A stretch of 64,000 bases of DNA from Microbacterium sp. TPD7012 (GCF_003075395.1 NZ_QDFV01000005.1:278797-342796), one strand, 5' to 3'; counted from the first letter of the stretch, positions 8,443-17,111 are shown. Notes: a model not told the origin generated them from the sequence alone. Program-made: numbers and translations.

Positions 8443-9129
8443 ATGCCACAGCCGACGAAGCTGCCGCCGGGACAGCGCGCCGTCATCGGCTTTCCCCGGT
8501 TCGGCATCGACCTGCATTCGCCTCCTCCGGTGACGGCATCCGAGATCGACATCGAGATCACCGGCGCTGTGACGGGAGCAGCCGCCGTCTCCGATGCCAC
8601 CCTCGGATCGCTGCCTCGCGCATCGATCGACGCCGACTTCCACTGCGTCGCGGGCTGGTCCGCGACGGGCCTGAGGTGGGAGGGATGGCGCTTCGAAGAC
8701 GTGCTGAACCAGCTCATCCTTCCGCAGGCCGCCGACGGCGGACGCATCGCCTTCCTCGTCTTCGTCGGAGCGGACGGGTACCGCTCCATCGTGCGGCGGG
8801 AGGATGCCGTCGGCGCGAACGTGCTCCTCGCCGATCGGCTCGACGGTGAGCCGCTCGCACCGGAGCACGGCGCCCCCGTCCGACTGGTCAGCCCCGACCA
8901 GTACGGGTACATCAACACGAAGCACCTGACACGCATCGAACTGCATGTCGACGAACCCGAAGCAGTCTTCCACCCGCGGCGGAGCGTGCAGCGTGCGCTT
9001 CGGGCGGTCCACCCGCATGACAGGGCTCGCGTCTGGCAGGAGGAGCGGCATCGCCACCTTCCGTCGTGGCTCACCCGACCGCTGTACCGCCTCGTGGCGC
9101 GGCTTCCTGCTCCGCGTGCCGAACGCTAG
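8443..9129 (+). CDS. Molybdopterin-dependent oxidoreductase, sulfite-oxidase/YedY-like domain
   Basis: A 228-aa protein consisting only of the oxidoreductase molybdopterin-binding domain. The Mo-ligating cysteine is Cys68 in DFHCVAGWSATGLRWEGW, the hallmark context of the sulfite oxidase/MsrP fold; a second family motif is SPDQYGYINTKHLTRIEL. There is no signal peptide, so the mature form is cytosolic or uses an unseen partner. The ATG at 8443 is chosen over 8410 because AGGGAAGGGAG lies 8 bases upstream. No membrane haem subunit gene is adjacent. Substrate unknown. Confidence 0.8.
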   Translation: MPQPTKLPPGQRAVIGFPRFGIDLHSPPPVTASEIDIEITGAVTGAAAVSDATLGSLPRASIDADFHCVAGWSATGLRWEGWRFEDVLNQLILPQAADGGRIAFLVFVGADGYRSIVRREDAVGANVLLADRLDGEPLAPEHGAPVRLVSPDQYGYINTKHLTRIELHVDEPEAVFHPRRSVQRALRAVHPHDRARVWQEERHRHLPSWLTRPLYRLVARLPAPRAER

Positions 9130-9147
9130 GGAGGCAGCGAGCGGCCG

Positions 9148-9738
9148 CTAGATCGTGTCGTCTGCCGCGATCAGGTCCATCTGCCAGAACCGCCCGTCCG
9201 GATCCTCGTCGTCGTGCGCCTCGTCGGCGGCCGACAGGACCTCGTGGATCTTCACCATGACGTCGTCGAACTCAGCCTCGGTGAGTCGGATCGTGCGCTG
9301 TGTGAACGCGGCATGGATCTCGGTCGTCCGGCCGGCGACATACTCGGGCGTCCAGGCGATCACGCGCCGGATCAGTTCCTGATGATCGTCGGCGAGCGCC
9401 GCGATCACCGCGGTGCCCAGGGCTTCGTCGGCGACGGGGCTCTCCGGGCCGCCGACGTTGAGCGCCCCCTTCCGAGCGGTCCACACCCGGTCGCGGCGGT
9501 CGCGCGCCTTCTCCGGCGCCTCCTCGATGAGGCCGGCATCCGCGAGGGTGCGCAGGTGGAAGCTCACGCTGTTCGCCGGAACAGCGAGCTCGGCCGCGGC
9601 ATCGGCCGCGCGGATGAACTCGCGGCGGGCGATCAGTCGCAGGATGCGGCGCCGCAGCGGGTGGGAGTACGCCTTCAGCATCGCCGAGGTCATCCACTGC
9701 GGATCCTCGTCCGATCCCGTCACCGCATCCGCCGCCAT
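9148..9738 (-). CDS. ArsR-like helix-turn-helix regulator
   Basis: A 196-aa regulator with an ArsR-type winged helix at residues about 15-85 (AYSHPLRRRILRLIARREF, then NSVSFHLRTLADAGLIEEAPE). The C-terminal half is helical and acidic. An ATG at 9738 is preceded at exactly 6 bases by TATGAT (9745-9750), giving a leaderless mRNA; an in-frame TTG at 9771 would lie within the operator boxes. It is divergent from an MFS exporter and probably represses it and itself through the boxes at 9763-9800. Confidence 0.8.
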   Translation of the reverse strand: MAADAVTGSDEDPQWMTSAMLKAYSHPLRRRILRLIARREFIRAADAAAELAVPANSVSFHLRTLADAGLIEEAPEKARDRRDRVWTARKGALNVGGPESPVADEALGTAVIAALADDHQELIRRVIAWTPEYVAGRTTEIHAAFTQRTIRLTEAEFDDVMVKIHEVLSAADEAHDDEDPDGRFWQMDLIAADDTI

Positions 9739-9744
9739 GTCCCG

Positions 9745-9806
9745 ATCATACCTGCACCCAAACTTGCGCAATTAAACTTGCGCAAGTGTTCTTGCACATC
9801 TATCCT
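9745..9806. promoter_or_regulatory. Divergent promoters and three operator boxes (ArsR-like / MFS)
   Basis: Three related boxes are spaced exactly 14 bases apart: CTTGCGCAAT (9763-9772), the perfect palindrome CTTGCGCAAG (9777-9786) and a degenerate CTTGCACATC (9791-9800). The rightward promoter is TTGCGC (9778-9783), 17 bases, TATCCT (9801-9806), then 6 bases to ATG 9813. The leftward -10 is TATGAT (9750-9745), 6 bases from ATG 9738. Binding to the boxes would block both promoters. Assignment to the adjacent regulator is inferred. Confidence 0.65.
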
Positions 9807-9812
9807 CGGATC

Positions 9813-11117
9813 ATGAGCACGACGAGCGCCCCGCACCGCCTCTGGCGCAATCGCCGCTATCTCACGTGGCTCGTGAGCGATACGAGCAAGGGCCTCGCCG
9901 CGTCCCTCTTCGGCTTCGCGATCCCCCTGCTCGCGCTCATCGTGACGAACGACCCCGCGCAGGCCGGCATCATCGGCGGAGCGGGCATGGTCGCCCGGCT
10001 CCTCATGACCCTCGCCGGCGGCATCCTCGCCGACCGTCACCGCCGCATCGCCCTCATGATCCTCGGGTCGCTGATCGGCATCGTGCTCGCCGGCGGCTTC
10101 ACGCTCCTCGCCCTCGGCGATGCGCTCACCTTCGGCTCCCTGCTGGTCATCGACATCCTGCTCGCCGCGCGCAGCGGGCTGTTCGACGTCGCCGGCGAGA
10201 GCGCGATCAAGGAGATCGTGCCGGATGAGGCGATGGGACGCGCGCAGGCCGCGAATCAGGGCCGGGATGCCGCGCTGCAACTGGCCGGCGGCCCGATCGG
10301 CGGACTCCTGCTCGGCGTCGGCGGGTGGCTGGTCGGGGTCGCGATGACCCTCTGTCACCTGGTCGCCGCCGTCACGGCCTGGATGCTCGGCCGCGAGGCG
10401 CGCCGCGCCGGGATCGTGGATGCCGGAGCCGAGAGCGACACCTCCGCGAGCGCGGACGAGGCGAAGGCGAAACCGAACGCCTGGGCCGAGCTGCGCGAGG
10501 GCTTCGGGTGGCTGATGTCCCGCCCCGACCTCGGCGGCGTGCTGCTCATCATCACGATCATCAACCTCGGATTCAACGCGGCGACCACGGCGGTCATCTA
10601 CTCCCTGCAGCAGGAGGGATACCCGGAGATCCTGATCGGCGGGATGACCGCGGCGGTCGGCGCGGCCATGCTCGCCGGCGCTGTCGTCGCCCCGCTGCTC
10701 GTGCCCCGGGTGCGGGCCGGGGTCTTGGCGATCATCGGGCTGTCGTCCGCGGCGGCAGGTTCCGTCGTCCTCTCGATGGTCACCGAACCCTGGGCGATCG
10801 TCGTGGTGCTGGGAGCGGCGGTGCTGATGCTCCCCGCCCTGAACGCCGGGATGATGGGCTACTTCATGGTCGCGACGCCGACCCACCTGCTCGGGCGGGC
10901 GAACAGCGCCGCCGGCGTGCTCGGCATGGGCGCCCTGCCGCTCGCGCCGCTCATCGCCGGCTTCGGCCTCAGCTGGCTCGGGCGGGAGTGGACGCTCCTC
11001 ATCTGCGCAGGGCTCTGCCTCGTCGCGGTCGCCCTCGCCCTGGGCAACCGGGCGCTGCGCGCGCTGCCCGTCGAGTCGCAGTGGGCCGCGCACGCGAAGC
11101 AGTACGAATCGGCCTGA
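9813..11117 (+). CDS. MFS transporter (drug/siderophore-exporter type)
   Basis: A 434-aa protein with about 12 hydrophobic segments. The MFS loop 2-3 motif is present as GGILADRHRR, and NQGRDAALQLAGGPIGGLLLG matches the TM5 region of the EntS-like exporter branch. The chosen ATG lies 6 bases after the -10 TATCCT, consistent with leaderless translation; the earlier in-frame codon at 9786 is inside the operator. Control by the divergent ArsR-like regulator is likely. Substrate unknown. Confidence 0.85.
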   Translation: MSTTSAPHRLWRNRRYLTWLVSDTSKGLAASLFGFAIPLLALIVTNDPAQAGIIGGAGMVARLLMTLAGGILADRHRRIALMILGSLIGIVLAGGFTLLALGDALTFGSLLVIDILLAARSGLFDVAGESAIKEIVPDEAMGRAQAANQGRDAALQLAGGPIGGLLLGVGGWLVGVAMTLCHLVAAVTAWMLGREARRAGIVDAGAESDTSASADEAKAKPNAWAELREGFGWLMSRPDLGGVLLIITIINLGFNAATTAVIYSLQQEGYPEILIGGMTAAVGAAMLAGAVVAPLLVPRVRAGVLAIIGLSSAAAGSVVLSMVTEPWAIVVVLGAAVLMLPALNAGMMGYFMVATPTHLLGRANSAAGVLGMGALPLAPLIAGFGLSWLGREWTLLICAGLCLVAVALALGNRALRALPVESQWAAHAKQYESA

Positions 11118-11138
11118 CGGGCCTCGGTCGCGATCCGG

Positions 11139-11357
11139 TCAGAGCGCGCCGGTGAGGGCCGCGATGCCGAGCAGCACCGAGACCAGCGCGAGCACGAGGG
11201 CGATCGAGATGAGCACGACGTGCACCGTGAGGAACGTCGTCGCCTTGCCGTTCTCGTCGCGCGCACGCGGATCCCTCGCGACCCGCTTGTAGAACTGCGG
11301 CCACACGATGGCATTGAAGGCGGCATTGAGGAAGAGCACGATGGCGAGGGGGATCAC
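11139..11357 (-). CDS. SCO4848-family small membrane protein
   Basis: A 72-aa protein with two membrane helices and the conserved motif NAxFNAIVWPQFxKRVARDPRA followed by TTFLTVHVVLISIALVLALVS, typical of the SCO4848 family of actinobacterial membrane proteins (function unknown). The GTG at 11357 directly abuts GGAGGA, an unusually short spacing, so the exact start is uncertain by a few codons. It is convergent with the MFS gene and divergent from the sigma-factor gene. Confidence 0.65.
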   Translation of the reverse strand: MIPLAIVLFLNAAFNAIVWPQFYKRVARDPRARDENGKATTFLTVHVVLISIALVLALVSVLLGIAALTGAL

Positions 11358-11438
11358 TCCTCCACCGTAGCGACGGAATTCTTGGACGCGGACATGTATC
11401 AGGATGCTCTTGCCGTGCTCCTGGTAGGTGTGATCACA

Positions 11439-12074
11439 ATGGGCTTCATGATCGACGGTGCACCCGGCGCCGCTCTCGATCCTGCATCGGGCGGCGGCCC
11501 TGCACGCTGGGAGCGAGCCGCAGACCTGTTCGACGCATGGCGCGAGGGCGACGGTCACGCGATGGACGAGCTCGTGCGTCTGATGACGCCCGTGCTCTGG
11601 CACGTCGTGCGCGCCTACGGGCTCGAGCGCACGCTCGCCGAGGACGCCGTGCAGACCACCTGGCTGCAGCTGGTGCGCGGGCACGGCTCGATCGCGGACC
11701 CGCGGGCGGTGTCGGCCTGGCTCACCACCACGGCGCGACGCGAGGCCTGGAAGGTCGGCAAGGCGCACGGCCGCGTGGACACGACGGATGCCGATGACCT
11801 CGATGCCCTGCTCCCCGAGCAGGCGTCCGCCGAAGAACACGCGGCCACCGGCGACGAGAACCGCCGGCTCTGGTCGGCGGTGCAGCGCCTTGCGGAACGC
11901 TGCCAGCGGCTGTTGCGCGTGATCGCGTTCGACGACCGGCCCGACTACGCACGGATCGCGGCGGACCTCGGGATGCCGGTCGGCAGCATCGGACCGACTC
12001 GCAACCGCTGCCTCGCCAAGCTGCGCGCCCTGCTGGACGCACCTCCGACGCCGAAGACGGGAGGACTCCCATGA
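11439..12074 (+). CDS. ECF-type RNA polymerase sigma factor
   Basis: A 211-aa sigma-70-family protein. Region 2 spans about residues 30-95 (FDAWREGDGHAMDELVRLM, then DAVQTTWLQLVRG) and region 4 about 140-200 (RLLRVIAFDDRPDYARIAADLGMPVGSI, NRCLAKLRALL). The ATG at 11439 has GGTAGGTG about 10 bases upstream; 11448 is an alternative. It overlaps the next gene by 4 bases and heads a set with a subtilase and a TPR-CHAT protease. No classical zinc-finger anti-sigma gene is adjacent, so the small second gene may be the regulator. Confidence 0.85.
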   Translation: MGFMIDGAPGAALDPASGGGPARWERAADLFDAWREGDGHAMDELVRLMTPVLWHVVRAYGLERTLAEDAVQTTWLQLVRGHGSIADPRAVSAWLTTTARREAWKVGKAHGRVDTTDADDLDALLPEQASAEEHAATGDENRRLWSAVQRLAERCQRLLRVIAFDDRPDYARIAADLGMPVGSIGPTRNRCLAKLRALLDAPPTPKTGGLP

Positions 12075-12526
12075 GCGACCACGAGGACGCCGAGGTCTTC
12101 GCCCGCCTGCGCACGCTCTGGCGCGAGGTCGACCCGATGCCCGCCGATCTGATCGACCGCATGGTGGCCGCGGTCGCCGCCGACGGCCTCACGCGGGAGT
12201 ACGCGCTCCTCACCCTGGTCGAGGGTGAGCTCGGCGCCGTGCGCGGAGACGCGGATGCCCTCACCCTGCAGTTCAGCGACGGCACCACCAGCATCCTGCT
12301 GCACGTCACGACGACGGCGACGGGGCGACGGAGGGTCGACGGCTGGGTCGATACGGCCACCGCCGAGATCGTCCTGACCCAGGGGGAGAGGTCGGTGTCG
12401 ACGTCACCCGCCGAGACCGGGCGCTTCGTGTTCGACGAGGTGCCGCCCGGTCTCACCCGCGTGCGACTGACGACGGGCGAGGGCGACGCGGCGCGCACGC
12501 TGGCGACCCCGCAGTTCGAGCTGTGA
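12071..12526 (+). CDS. Sigma-factor-linked 151-aa protein, possible anti-sigma or protease substrate
   Basis: I do not recognise a named family. The N-terminal third is helical (ARLRTLWREVDPMPADLIDRMVAAVAADG); the rest is predicted beta-rich and resembles a carboxypeptidase-regulatory or transthyretin-like sandwich (VDGWVDTATAEIVLTQG, GRFVFDEVPPGLTRVRL). There is no membrane segment and no Cys/His zinc motif, so it is not a standard ECF anti-sigma factor. Its start overlaps the sigma-factor stop by 4 bases (ATGA), implying stoichiometric synthesis and probably direct interaction. Role as a sigma partner or as a substrate of the downstream proteases is inference. Confidence 0.65.
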   Translation: MSDHEDAEVFARLRTLWREVDPMPADLIDRMVAAVAADGLTREYALLTLVEGELGAVRGDADALTLQFSDGTTSILLHVTTTATGRRRVDGWVDTATAEIVLTQGERSVSTSPAETGRFVFDEVPPGLTRVRLTTGEGDAARTLATPQFEL

Positions 12527-12528
12527 GC

Positions 12529-12543
12529 ACGGGCGCTGCCCGT
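12529..12543 (+). other. Small hairpin between the 151-aa gene and the subtilase gene
   Basis: ACGGGC-GCT-GCCCGT forms a 6-bp stem with a 3-base loop 3 bases after the upstream stop. It may reduce read-through or protect the mRNA end; no U-tract is present. Confidence 0.4.
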
Positions 12544-12583
12544 CGATGACACCGCGGGGCGACCCGCACGGAGAGGATGATCC

Positions 12584-14143
12584 ATGGAGCAGCCCAAGGG
12601 ATGGACCTGGCAGGACCGCGCGGAGGGGTCGGTGCGTCGCGGCACGGCCCTCGACCCGAGCCTCGAGCCCGTCGACGGCATCCGCGCGTTCCCCACCGCC
12701 TATCTGCCGCAGCGGCTGCTGATCACGCGGACCGATGACGATCAGGAGGCGTACGACCAGGAGGTGCGCACGCTCCGCGATGCCGCCGACACGTTCGGCT
12801 GGCAGCTCGAGATCGAATCCGAGGCGCGGAGGACCGTCGATCTCGTCCCCGGTGTACCCGGATTCCGGCGCGCGTACCTGACGACACCCGACGAGCCGAG
12901 CCGCGGTGAATCGCCCGTCGCACCCGACGCCTGGCGGGTGCTGCAGCGCGCGCGACGCATGTCGCGCTCGACGATGCCGCGCACGAGCCTCGAGCACGTG
13001 CTGTCGATCGACCCGGTCGGGCTCAACCCCTTCACGCGCACCAACCCGTTCACGCGGACGAACCCGTTCACGCGCACCAACCCGATCCGCGGCGCCGGAG
13101 CGGGCGGCAGCGACGACTACCTCGAACCCGGTCGCGGCGCACGGCAGCCGGTCAGCTGGCTGGGACCGGCTCCGCAGCGCGGGCCCGACCCGAAGCGCGG
13201 TCGGCGACCGGTCGTCGCGGTGCTCGACACCGGCTGCGGTGAGCACGCCTGGCTGCCCGCCGACATCGTCACCCGTCAGGTCGAGCTCGACGGCGTGCCC
13301 GTCGGCCTGACCGATGACGCCGATCCGGAGCGCTACCCCGATCTGTACGGTCAGCTCGACGGCGAGATCGATGCCGTCTCGGGTCACGGCACGTTCATCG
13401 CGGGCATCGTTCGGCAGGCGGCGCCGGATGCCGACATCCTCTCGGTGCGCGTCGCCGGAGCCCTCGGCGTGATCGATGAGAGCGCCCTGCTGATCGCCGT
13501 CTCCCAGGTCGTCGAGCTGCTGCGCCGGCATCGCGCGGATCCGAGCACGGGCTTCCCGATCGACGTGCTCAACCTCTCGCTCGGGTACTACCACGAGACC
13601 CCGACCGACGGACTCTTCAGCATGACGCTGTACGCGCTGCTGGCGACAGCCCGCGCGCTCGGCTGCGTGGTCGTGTGCTCGGCGGGCAACGACGCGATCG
13701 ACCGTCCGTCGTTCCCCGCGTCCCTCTGGCCGTGGCCCGGATCCGACAACGGCATCCGTCCCGACGACGCGGCGCCGCACGTCTCGGTCGGCGCGCTCAA
13801 CCCGTCGGCGCAGTCGGTCGCCCTGTTCTCCAACGTCGGCCCGTGGGTGCAGACCTATGCCCCGGGGGCGTCCGTGGTGAGCACGTCCCCCGCCTTCGTC
13901 GGCGGCGAACAGGCGACCTCGAGGGCCGACCTCGACGGTCTCCGCCGCGAGACTCTCGATCCGGACGACTACCGCGGGGGCTTCGCGGTGTGGAGCGGCA
14001 CCTCGTTCGCCGCCCCGTACGTCGCCGGGCGCATCGCAGCACAGCTCGGCACCGTGCCCGTCGAAGGAGTGAAGACGGATGCCGCCGCCGCGGCCGTGGC
14101 GGCCGTGCTCAAGAGCCTCCCCGCCCCGGTCGATCGGGACTGA
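12584..14143 (+). CDS. S8 (subtilisin-family) serine protease without signal peptide
   Basis: A 519-aa protease with the S8 triad visible as Asp215 (AVLDTGCGEH), His268 (SGHGTFIAGI) and Ser474 (SGTSFAAPYVAG); the oxyanion region is VVCSAGNDAIDRPSFPA. There is no signal peptide or membrane anchor, so it appears cytosolic, unlike most subtilases. Residues 1-145 form an unknown N-terminal region. Residues 148-165 are three exact NPFTRT repeats in a low-complexity linker ahead of the catalytic domain, a candidate processing site or ligand segment. It has GGAGAGGATG before the ATG and sits between the sigma-factor pair and the TPR-CHAT gene. Confidence 0.85.
   Translation: MEQPKGWTWQDRAEGSVRRGTALDPSLEPVDGIRAFPTAYLPQRLLITRTDDDQEAYDQEVRTLRDAADTFGWQLEIESEARRTVDLVPGVPGFRRAYLTTPDEPSRGESPVAPDAWRVLQRARRMSRSTMPRTSLEHVLSIDPVGLNPFTRTNPFTRTNPFTRTNPIRGAGAGGSDDYLEPGRGARQPVSWLGPAPQRGPDPKRGRRPVVAVLDTGCGEHAWLPADIVTRQVELDGVPVGLTDDADPERYPDLYGQLDGEIDAVSGHGTFIAGIVRQAAPDADILSVRVAGALGVIDESALLIAVSQVVELLRRHRADPSTGFPIDVLNLSLGYYHETPTDGLFSMTLYALLATARALGCVVVCSAGNDAIDRPSFPASLWPWPGSDNGIRPDDAAPHVSVGALNPSAQSVALFSNVGPWVQTYAPGASVVSTSPAFVGGEQATSRADLDGLRRETLDPDDYRGGFAVWSGTSFAAPYVAGRIAAQLGTVPVEGVKTDAAAAAVAAVLKSLPAPVDRD
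13025..13078 (+). repeat. Three tandem 18-bp coding repeats (NPFTRT)
   Basis: Three near-identical 18-base units starting AACCC-TTCACGCG encode NPFTRT three times, then a diverged NPIRG. Units differ only at synonymous positions. The repeat can expand or contract in frame and lies in the linker before the catalytic domain. Confidence 0.9.
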
Positions 14144-14224
14144 CGCCGCGGCATCCGCTCGGCGTGGGGTACGCAGGGCGCCCGCGCTCTTCCGCCGAAC
14201 CTCGGCGCACGGCATCCTGGACGG

Positions 14225-16750
14225 ATGCCCCTGTCCGCGAGCGAGCTGCACCGGCGCGGCGTCGAAGCGGCGAACGCCCGACGTTTCACGCAGGCGCGGC
14301 GTGCGCTCGACGCGGCCTCCGCGCGCACGGACGACCCCGATCTGCGGGCCCGGATCGACGGGACGATCGCGTACGTGCTCGGCCAGACCGGTGAGCCGGC
14401 CGCGGCCGAGCAGCTGTGTCGCGCGGCGCTCGCCCGCCCGGGCCTGACCACCGGGACGATCACGGTGCTCAGCGGTCAGCTCGGCACCCTCCTCTCGCAC
14501 GCCGGTCGGCTGGAAGAGGCCGAGACGACGCTCACGCAGGCGATCGACGCACTCACGGCCGTCGGCGCCGAGACGATCGAGCTCGCCAACTGCCTGATGA
14601 ACCGCTCTGTGGTCCGGATGCAGCGGCACGAGCTCGACGCGTGCACCGCCGACCTCCGACGCGCGGTCGCCGTGTACGAAGCCGCCGATGCGGCGGAGCC
14701 CCTCGCCGAAGCGCGACACAACCTCGGCTATGCGGCCCTGCTCGGCGGAGACCTCGTCACCGCGCTGACCCTCATGACACGCTCCCGTCCGACCCTCGCT
14801 GCGACCAGCGATCTCGCCGCGGCGATCAGCGACCTCGACCGCGCCGAGGTGCTCCGAGACGCCGGCCTCACGACCGAGGCCGAGACGCTGCTCGCGCAGG
14901 TCGCCCGCGAGTTCGGGGCGCAGCGCATGCGCCAGGCGCGCGGAGAGGCGGAGTTCCATCGCGCGCGGTCGCTCCTGCGCCACGATCCGGCCGCCGCGGA
15001 GCGGGCCGCGCACACGGCCCTGCGACGCTTCACGGCGCTGGACAACCACGCGTGGGCCGCGCGCGCCGAGGCCGTGCGGCTCGAGGCGCAGCAGCGGGCA
15101 CGGCCCCGGAAGCCTCCCGGCGCCGCGGAGTTCGTGCGCGTCGCGAAGACGCTGGAGCGCAGCGGATTCCGCACCGAGGCTGCAGGACTCCGACTCAGCG
15201 CGCGACGGGACGGAACAGGACGGATGCCGCGGGTCGACCCCGCGGCACCGACCCCCCTGCGCCTGCACGCCCACGAGGTGCGGGCGGCTCGGGCCGCCGC
15301 AGCGGGACGCGACCGGGATGCGCTCCGTGCCGCGGCCGAGGGTCTCGACCTGCTCACGGCATGGCAGCGGTCGTTCGGCGCGCTCGACCTGCAGGCATCG
15401 ATCGCGATGCACGGGAGCGACCTGATGTTCGCGGGGCTCTCCGCCGCCGCACGCCTCGGCGATCCAGCGGTGCTGTTCGAGTGGTCGGAGCGGGCGCGGC
15501 ACCTCAGCCAGCAGGTCGCGCCGGTGCGCCCGCCGCACGAGGAGGACCTCGCGGTCGACCTCGCGGAACTGCGGATGCTGCGCGCCGAGCTCGCCGGCCA
15601 GGACTGGACGACCGACGCCCGAGTGCGGAGTCTGCGCGATCGCGTGCGCGAGCGGCAATGGGCGACGACGCGGTCCGGCGGCACCCGCGACCGGCTCGGG
15701 CTGGCCGAGGCGACGGCCTCGCTCTCCGGCGACACCGCCGTGCTCTCGTACGTGTTCACGGGCACCGATCTGCTCGCCGTCGTGGTGACGGCGTCCGGGG
15801 CGACGGTCGTCGGCCTCTCCTGGCCGCGCGTACGCGCCGCGCTCGACGGGCTGCGCGCCGACCTCGACATGGCCGCACTCACGCGCGGCGGCGTGATGGG
15901 TCCGGTGACCGAACGGGCGCTCGCGGCACGGCTGCGGCTGCTCGACGCCGAGCTCCTCGCCCCCGCGCGCGGTGCCGCCGTGGACGCCGACAAGCTCGTG
16001 ATCACGGTACCCGGCGCGCTGGGCGGCGTGCCCTGGGCGATGCTGCCCGGCATGGTCGGCGTCGCCTTCACGCTGGCGACGTCGGTGTCACGCTGGCGGG
16101 CCGTTCACGATTCAGTCCGAACTCGCGTCCGACTCCCGGAATCCGCCCCCACGGGCGATGGCGAGCAAGTTCTTGCTGAATTGCGTGCGCTCGGTCGCGG
16201 TGCCCGCTCGGCGCAGGTCGGCTTCGCGGCGGGTCCGCGGGTTCCTCGTGCGGGCGAGGAGGTGCGTCGGGCGGCGGGCGCCTGGCCTGCGGACGCCACG
16301 GGGATCCTCGAGGGACCCGACGCGACGGTCGCCGCCGTGACAGCCCTCGCCGCCGAGGTCGACCTGCTGCACATCGCCGCCCACGGTCGGCACGCCGTCG
16401 ACAACCCGCTGTTCTCCGGCTTCGAGCTGACCGACGGCACGCTGTTCGGCTACGACGTCGACCTCATCCCCCGCGTGCCGAGCACGGTCATCCTCTCGGC
16501 GTGCGAGCTCGGCCGCTCATCGATCCGGTGGGGCGAGGAAGCCCTCGGGATGACGCGGGTCTGGCTGCACGCGGGGGCGGAGTGCGTGATCGCCGCCCCG
16601 GTGGCCGTGCCCGACGACGTCGCCTGCGAGCTGCTCGGCGCCGTGCATGCCGGGATCGCCGGGGGCGATGCTCCTGCGGTCGCACTGGCCACGGCATCCG
16701 ACTCCACCGGCCTGCGAGCGCCGTTCCAATGCCACGGGAACGGATTCTGA
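14225..16750 (+). CDS. TPR-CHAT caspase-like protease
   Basis: An 841-aa protein. The N-terminal ~330 residues are tetratricopeptide-like helices (HRRGVEAANARRFTQARRAL, LGTLLSHAGRLEEAETTLTQ and similar). The C-terminal ~230 residues are a CHAT domain with the caspase-like dyad His720 (HIAAHGRH) and Cys760 (ILSACELG). CHAT proteases cut specific partner proteins after activation through a sensor domain. It is the last gene of the sigma/151-aa/subtilase set, 81 bases after the subtilase. CATCCT lies 6 bases before the ATG, so it could also have its own leaderless promoter. Partner and trigger unknown. Confidence 0.85.
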   Translation: MPLSASELHRRGVEAANARRFTQARRALDAASARTDDPDLRARIDGTIAYVLGQTGEPAAAEQLCRAALARPGLTTGTITVLSGQLGTLLSHAGRLEEAETTLTQAIDALTAVGAETIELANCLMNRSVVRMQRHELDACTADLRRAVAVYEAADAAEPLAEARHNLGYAALLGGDLVTALTLMTRSRPTLAATSDLAAAISDLDRAEVLRDAGLTTEAETLLAQVAREFGAQRMRQARGEAEFHRARSLLRHDPAAAERAAHTALRRFTALDNHAWAARAEAVRLEAQQRARPRKPPGAAEFVRVAKTLERSGFRTEAAGLRLSARRDGTGRMPRVDPAAPTPLRLHAHEVRAARAAAAGRDRDALRAAAEGLDLLTAWQRSFGALDLQASIAMHGSDLMFAGLSAAARLGDPAVLFEWSERARHLSQQVAPVRPPHEEDLAVDLAELRMLRAELAGQDWTTDARVRSLRDRVRERQWATTRSGGTRDRLGLAEATASLSGDTAVLSYVFTGTDLLAVVVTASGATVVGLSWPRVRAALDGLRADLDMAALTRGGVMGPVTERALAARLRLLDAELLAPARGAAVDADKLVITVPGALGGVPWAMLPGMVGVAFTLATSVSRWRAVHDSVRTRVRLPESAPTGDGEQVLAELRALGRGARSAQVGFAAGPRVPRAGEEVRRAAGAWPADATGILEGPDATVAAVTALAAEVDLLHIAAHGRHAVDNPLFSGFELTDGTLFGYDVDLIPRVPSTVILSACELGRSSIRWGEEALGMTRVWLHAGAECVIAAPVAVPDDVACELLGAVHAGIAGGDAPAVALATASDSTGLRAPFQCHGNGF

Positions 16751-17111
16751 CCTTTTTCTCCATTCGATGTATCAGAACCGATGCGGGGCGCTCCTGTCTT
16801 TCAGAAGGTGCCATGCGAAGGACCTCGAAGGTGTGAGGTGCGAGGAGGCGCAGTCGGCTGGGGACATCCGCTCGCTGGGGAGCGCGGATCCGACACGACA
16901 CCCTCTGCTCTGGGAGCGCCGCGGCTGGGAGGCCGCGGCGCTCTCGCAGGGCCTCGGCGATCTGGGGACGCCGGGGCCCTTCTGCGTGCCGCCGGATCTT
17001 CACATTTCTTCGCGCAGGGGTTTGTTGCACCTAGGGTAAAAAGGTCGGCGCACCCCCGGACACATATCCCCGCCTACGTCTATACGCATACTGCGCCGGC
17101 ATGGAGGTTCC
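16751..17111. other. Intergenic region with a strong hairpin
   Basis: No convincing gene is visible. A 12-bp perfect hairpin (GAGCGCCGCGGC at 16914-16925 with GCCGCGGCGCTC at 16932-16943, 6-base loop) probably ends transcription from the protease set. The last ~80 bases hold the leader of the CAP-domain gene, with TTGCAC near 17024 and GGAGG 5 bases before ATG 17112. Open frames across the region have no family character. Confidence 0.55.

Noticed and set aside
13025..13078. Tandem repeats considered as a CRISPR-like array
   Set aside because: Units are contiguous, 18 bp, in frame and coding (NPFTRT), with no spacers.
12404..15658. 1084-codon open frame on the minus strand
   Set aside because: It is antisense to the subtilase and TPR-CHAT genes, which have catalytic motifs and clear coding character. 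Long shadow frames are expected in very high-GC DNA.
11439..16750. Type III-E CRISPR (Craspase) locus
   Set aside because: The TPR-CHAT and sigma genes are present, but no gRAMP/Cas7-11, Cas1/2 or repeat array is in the window; only an analogy is kept.
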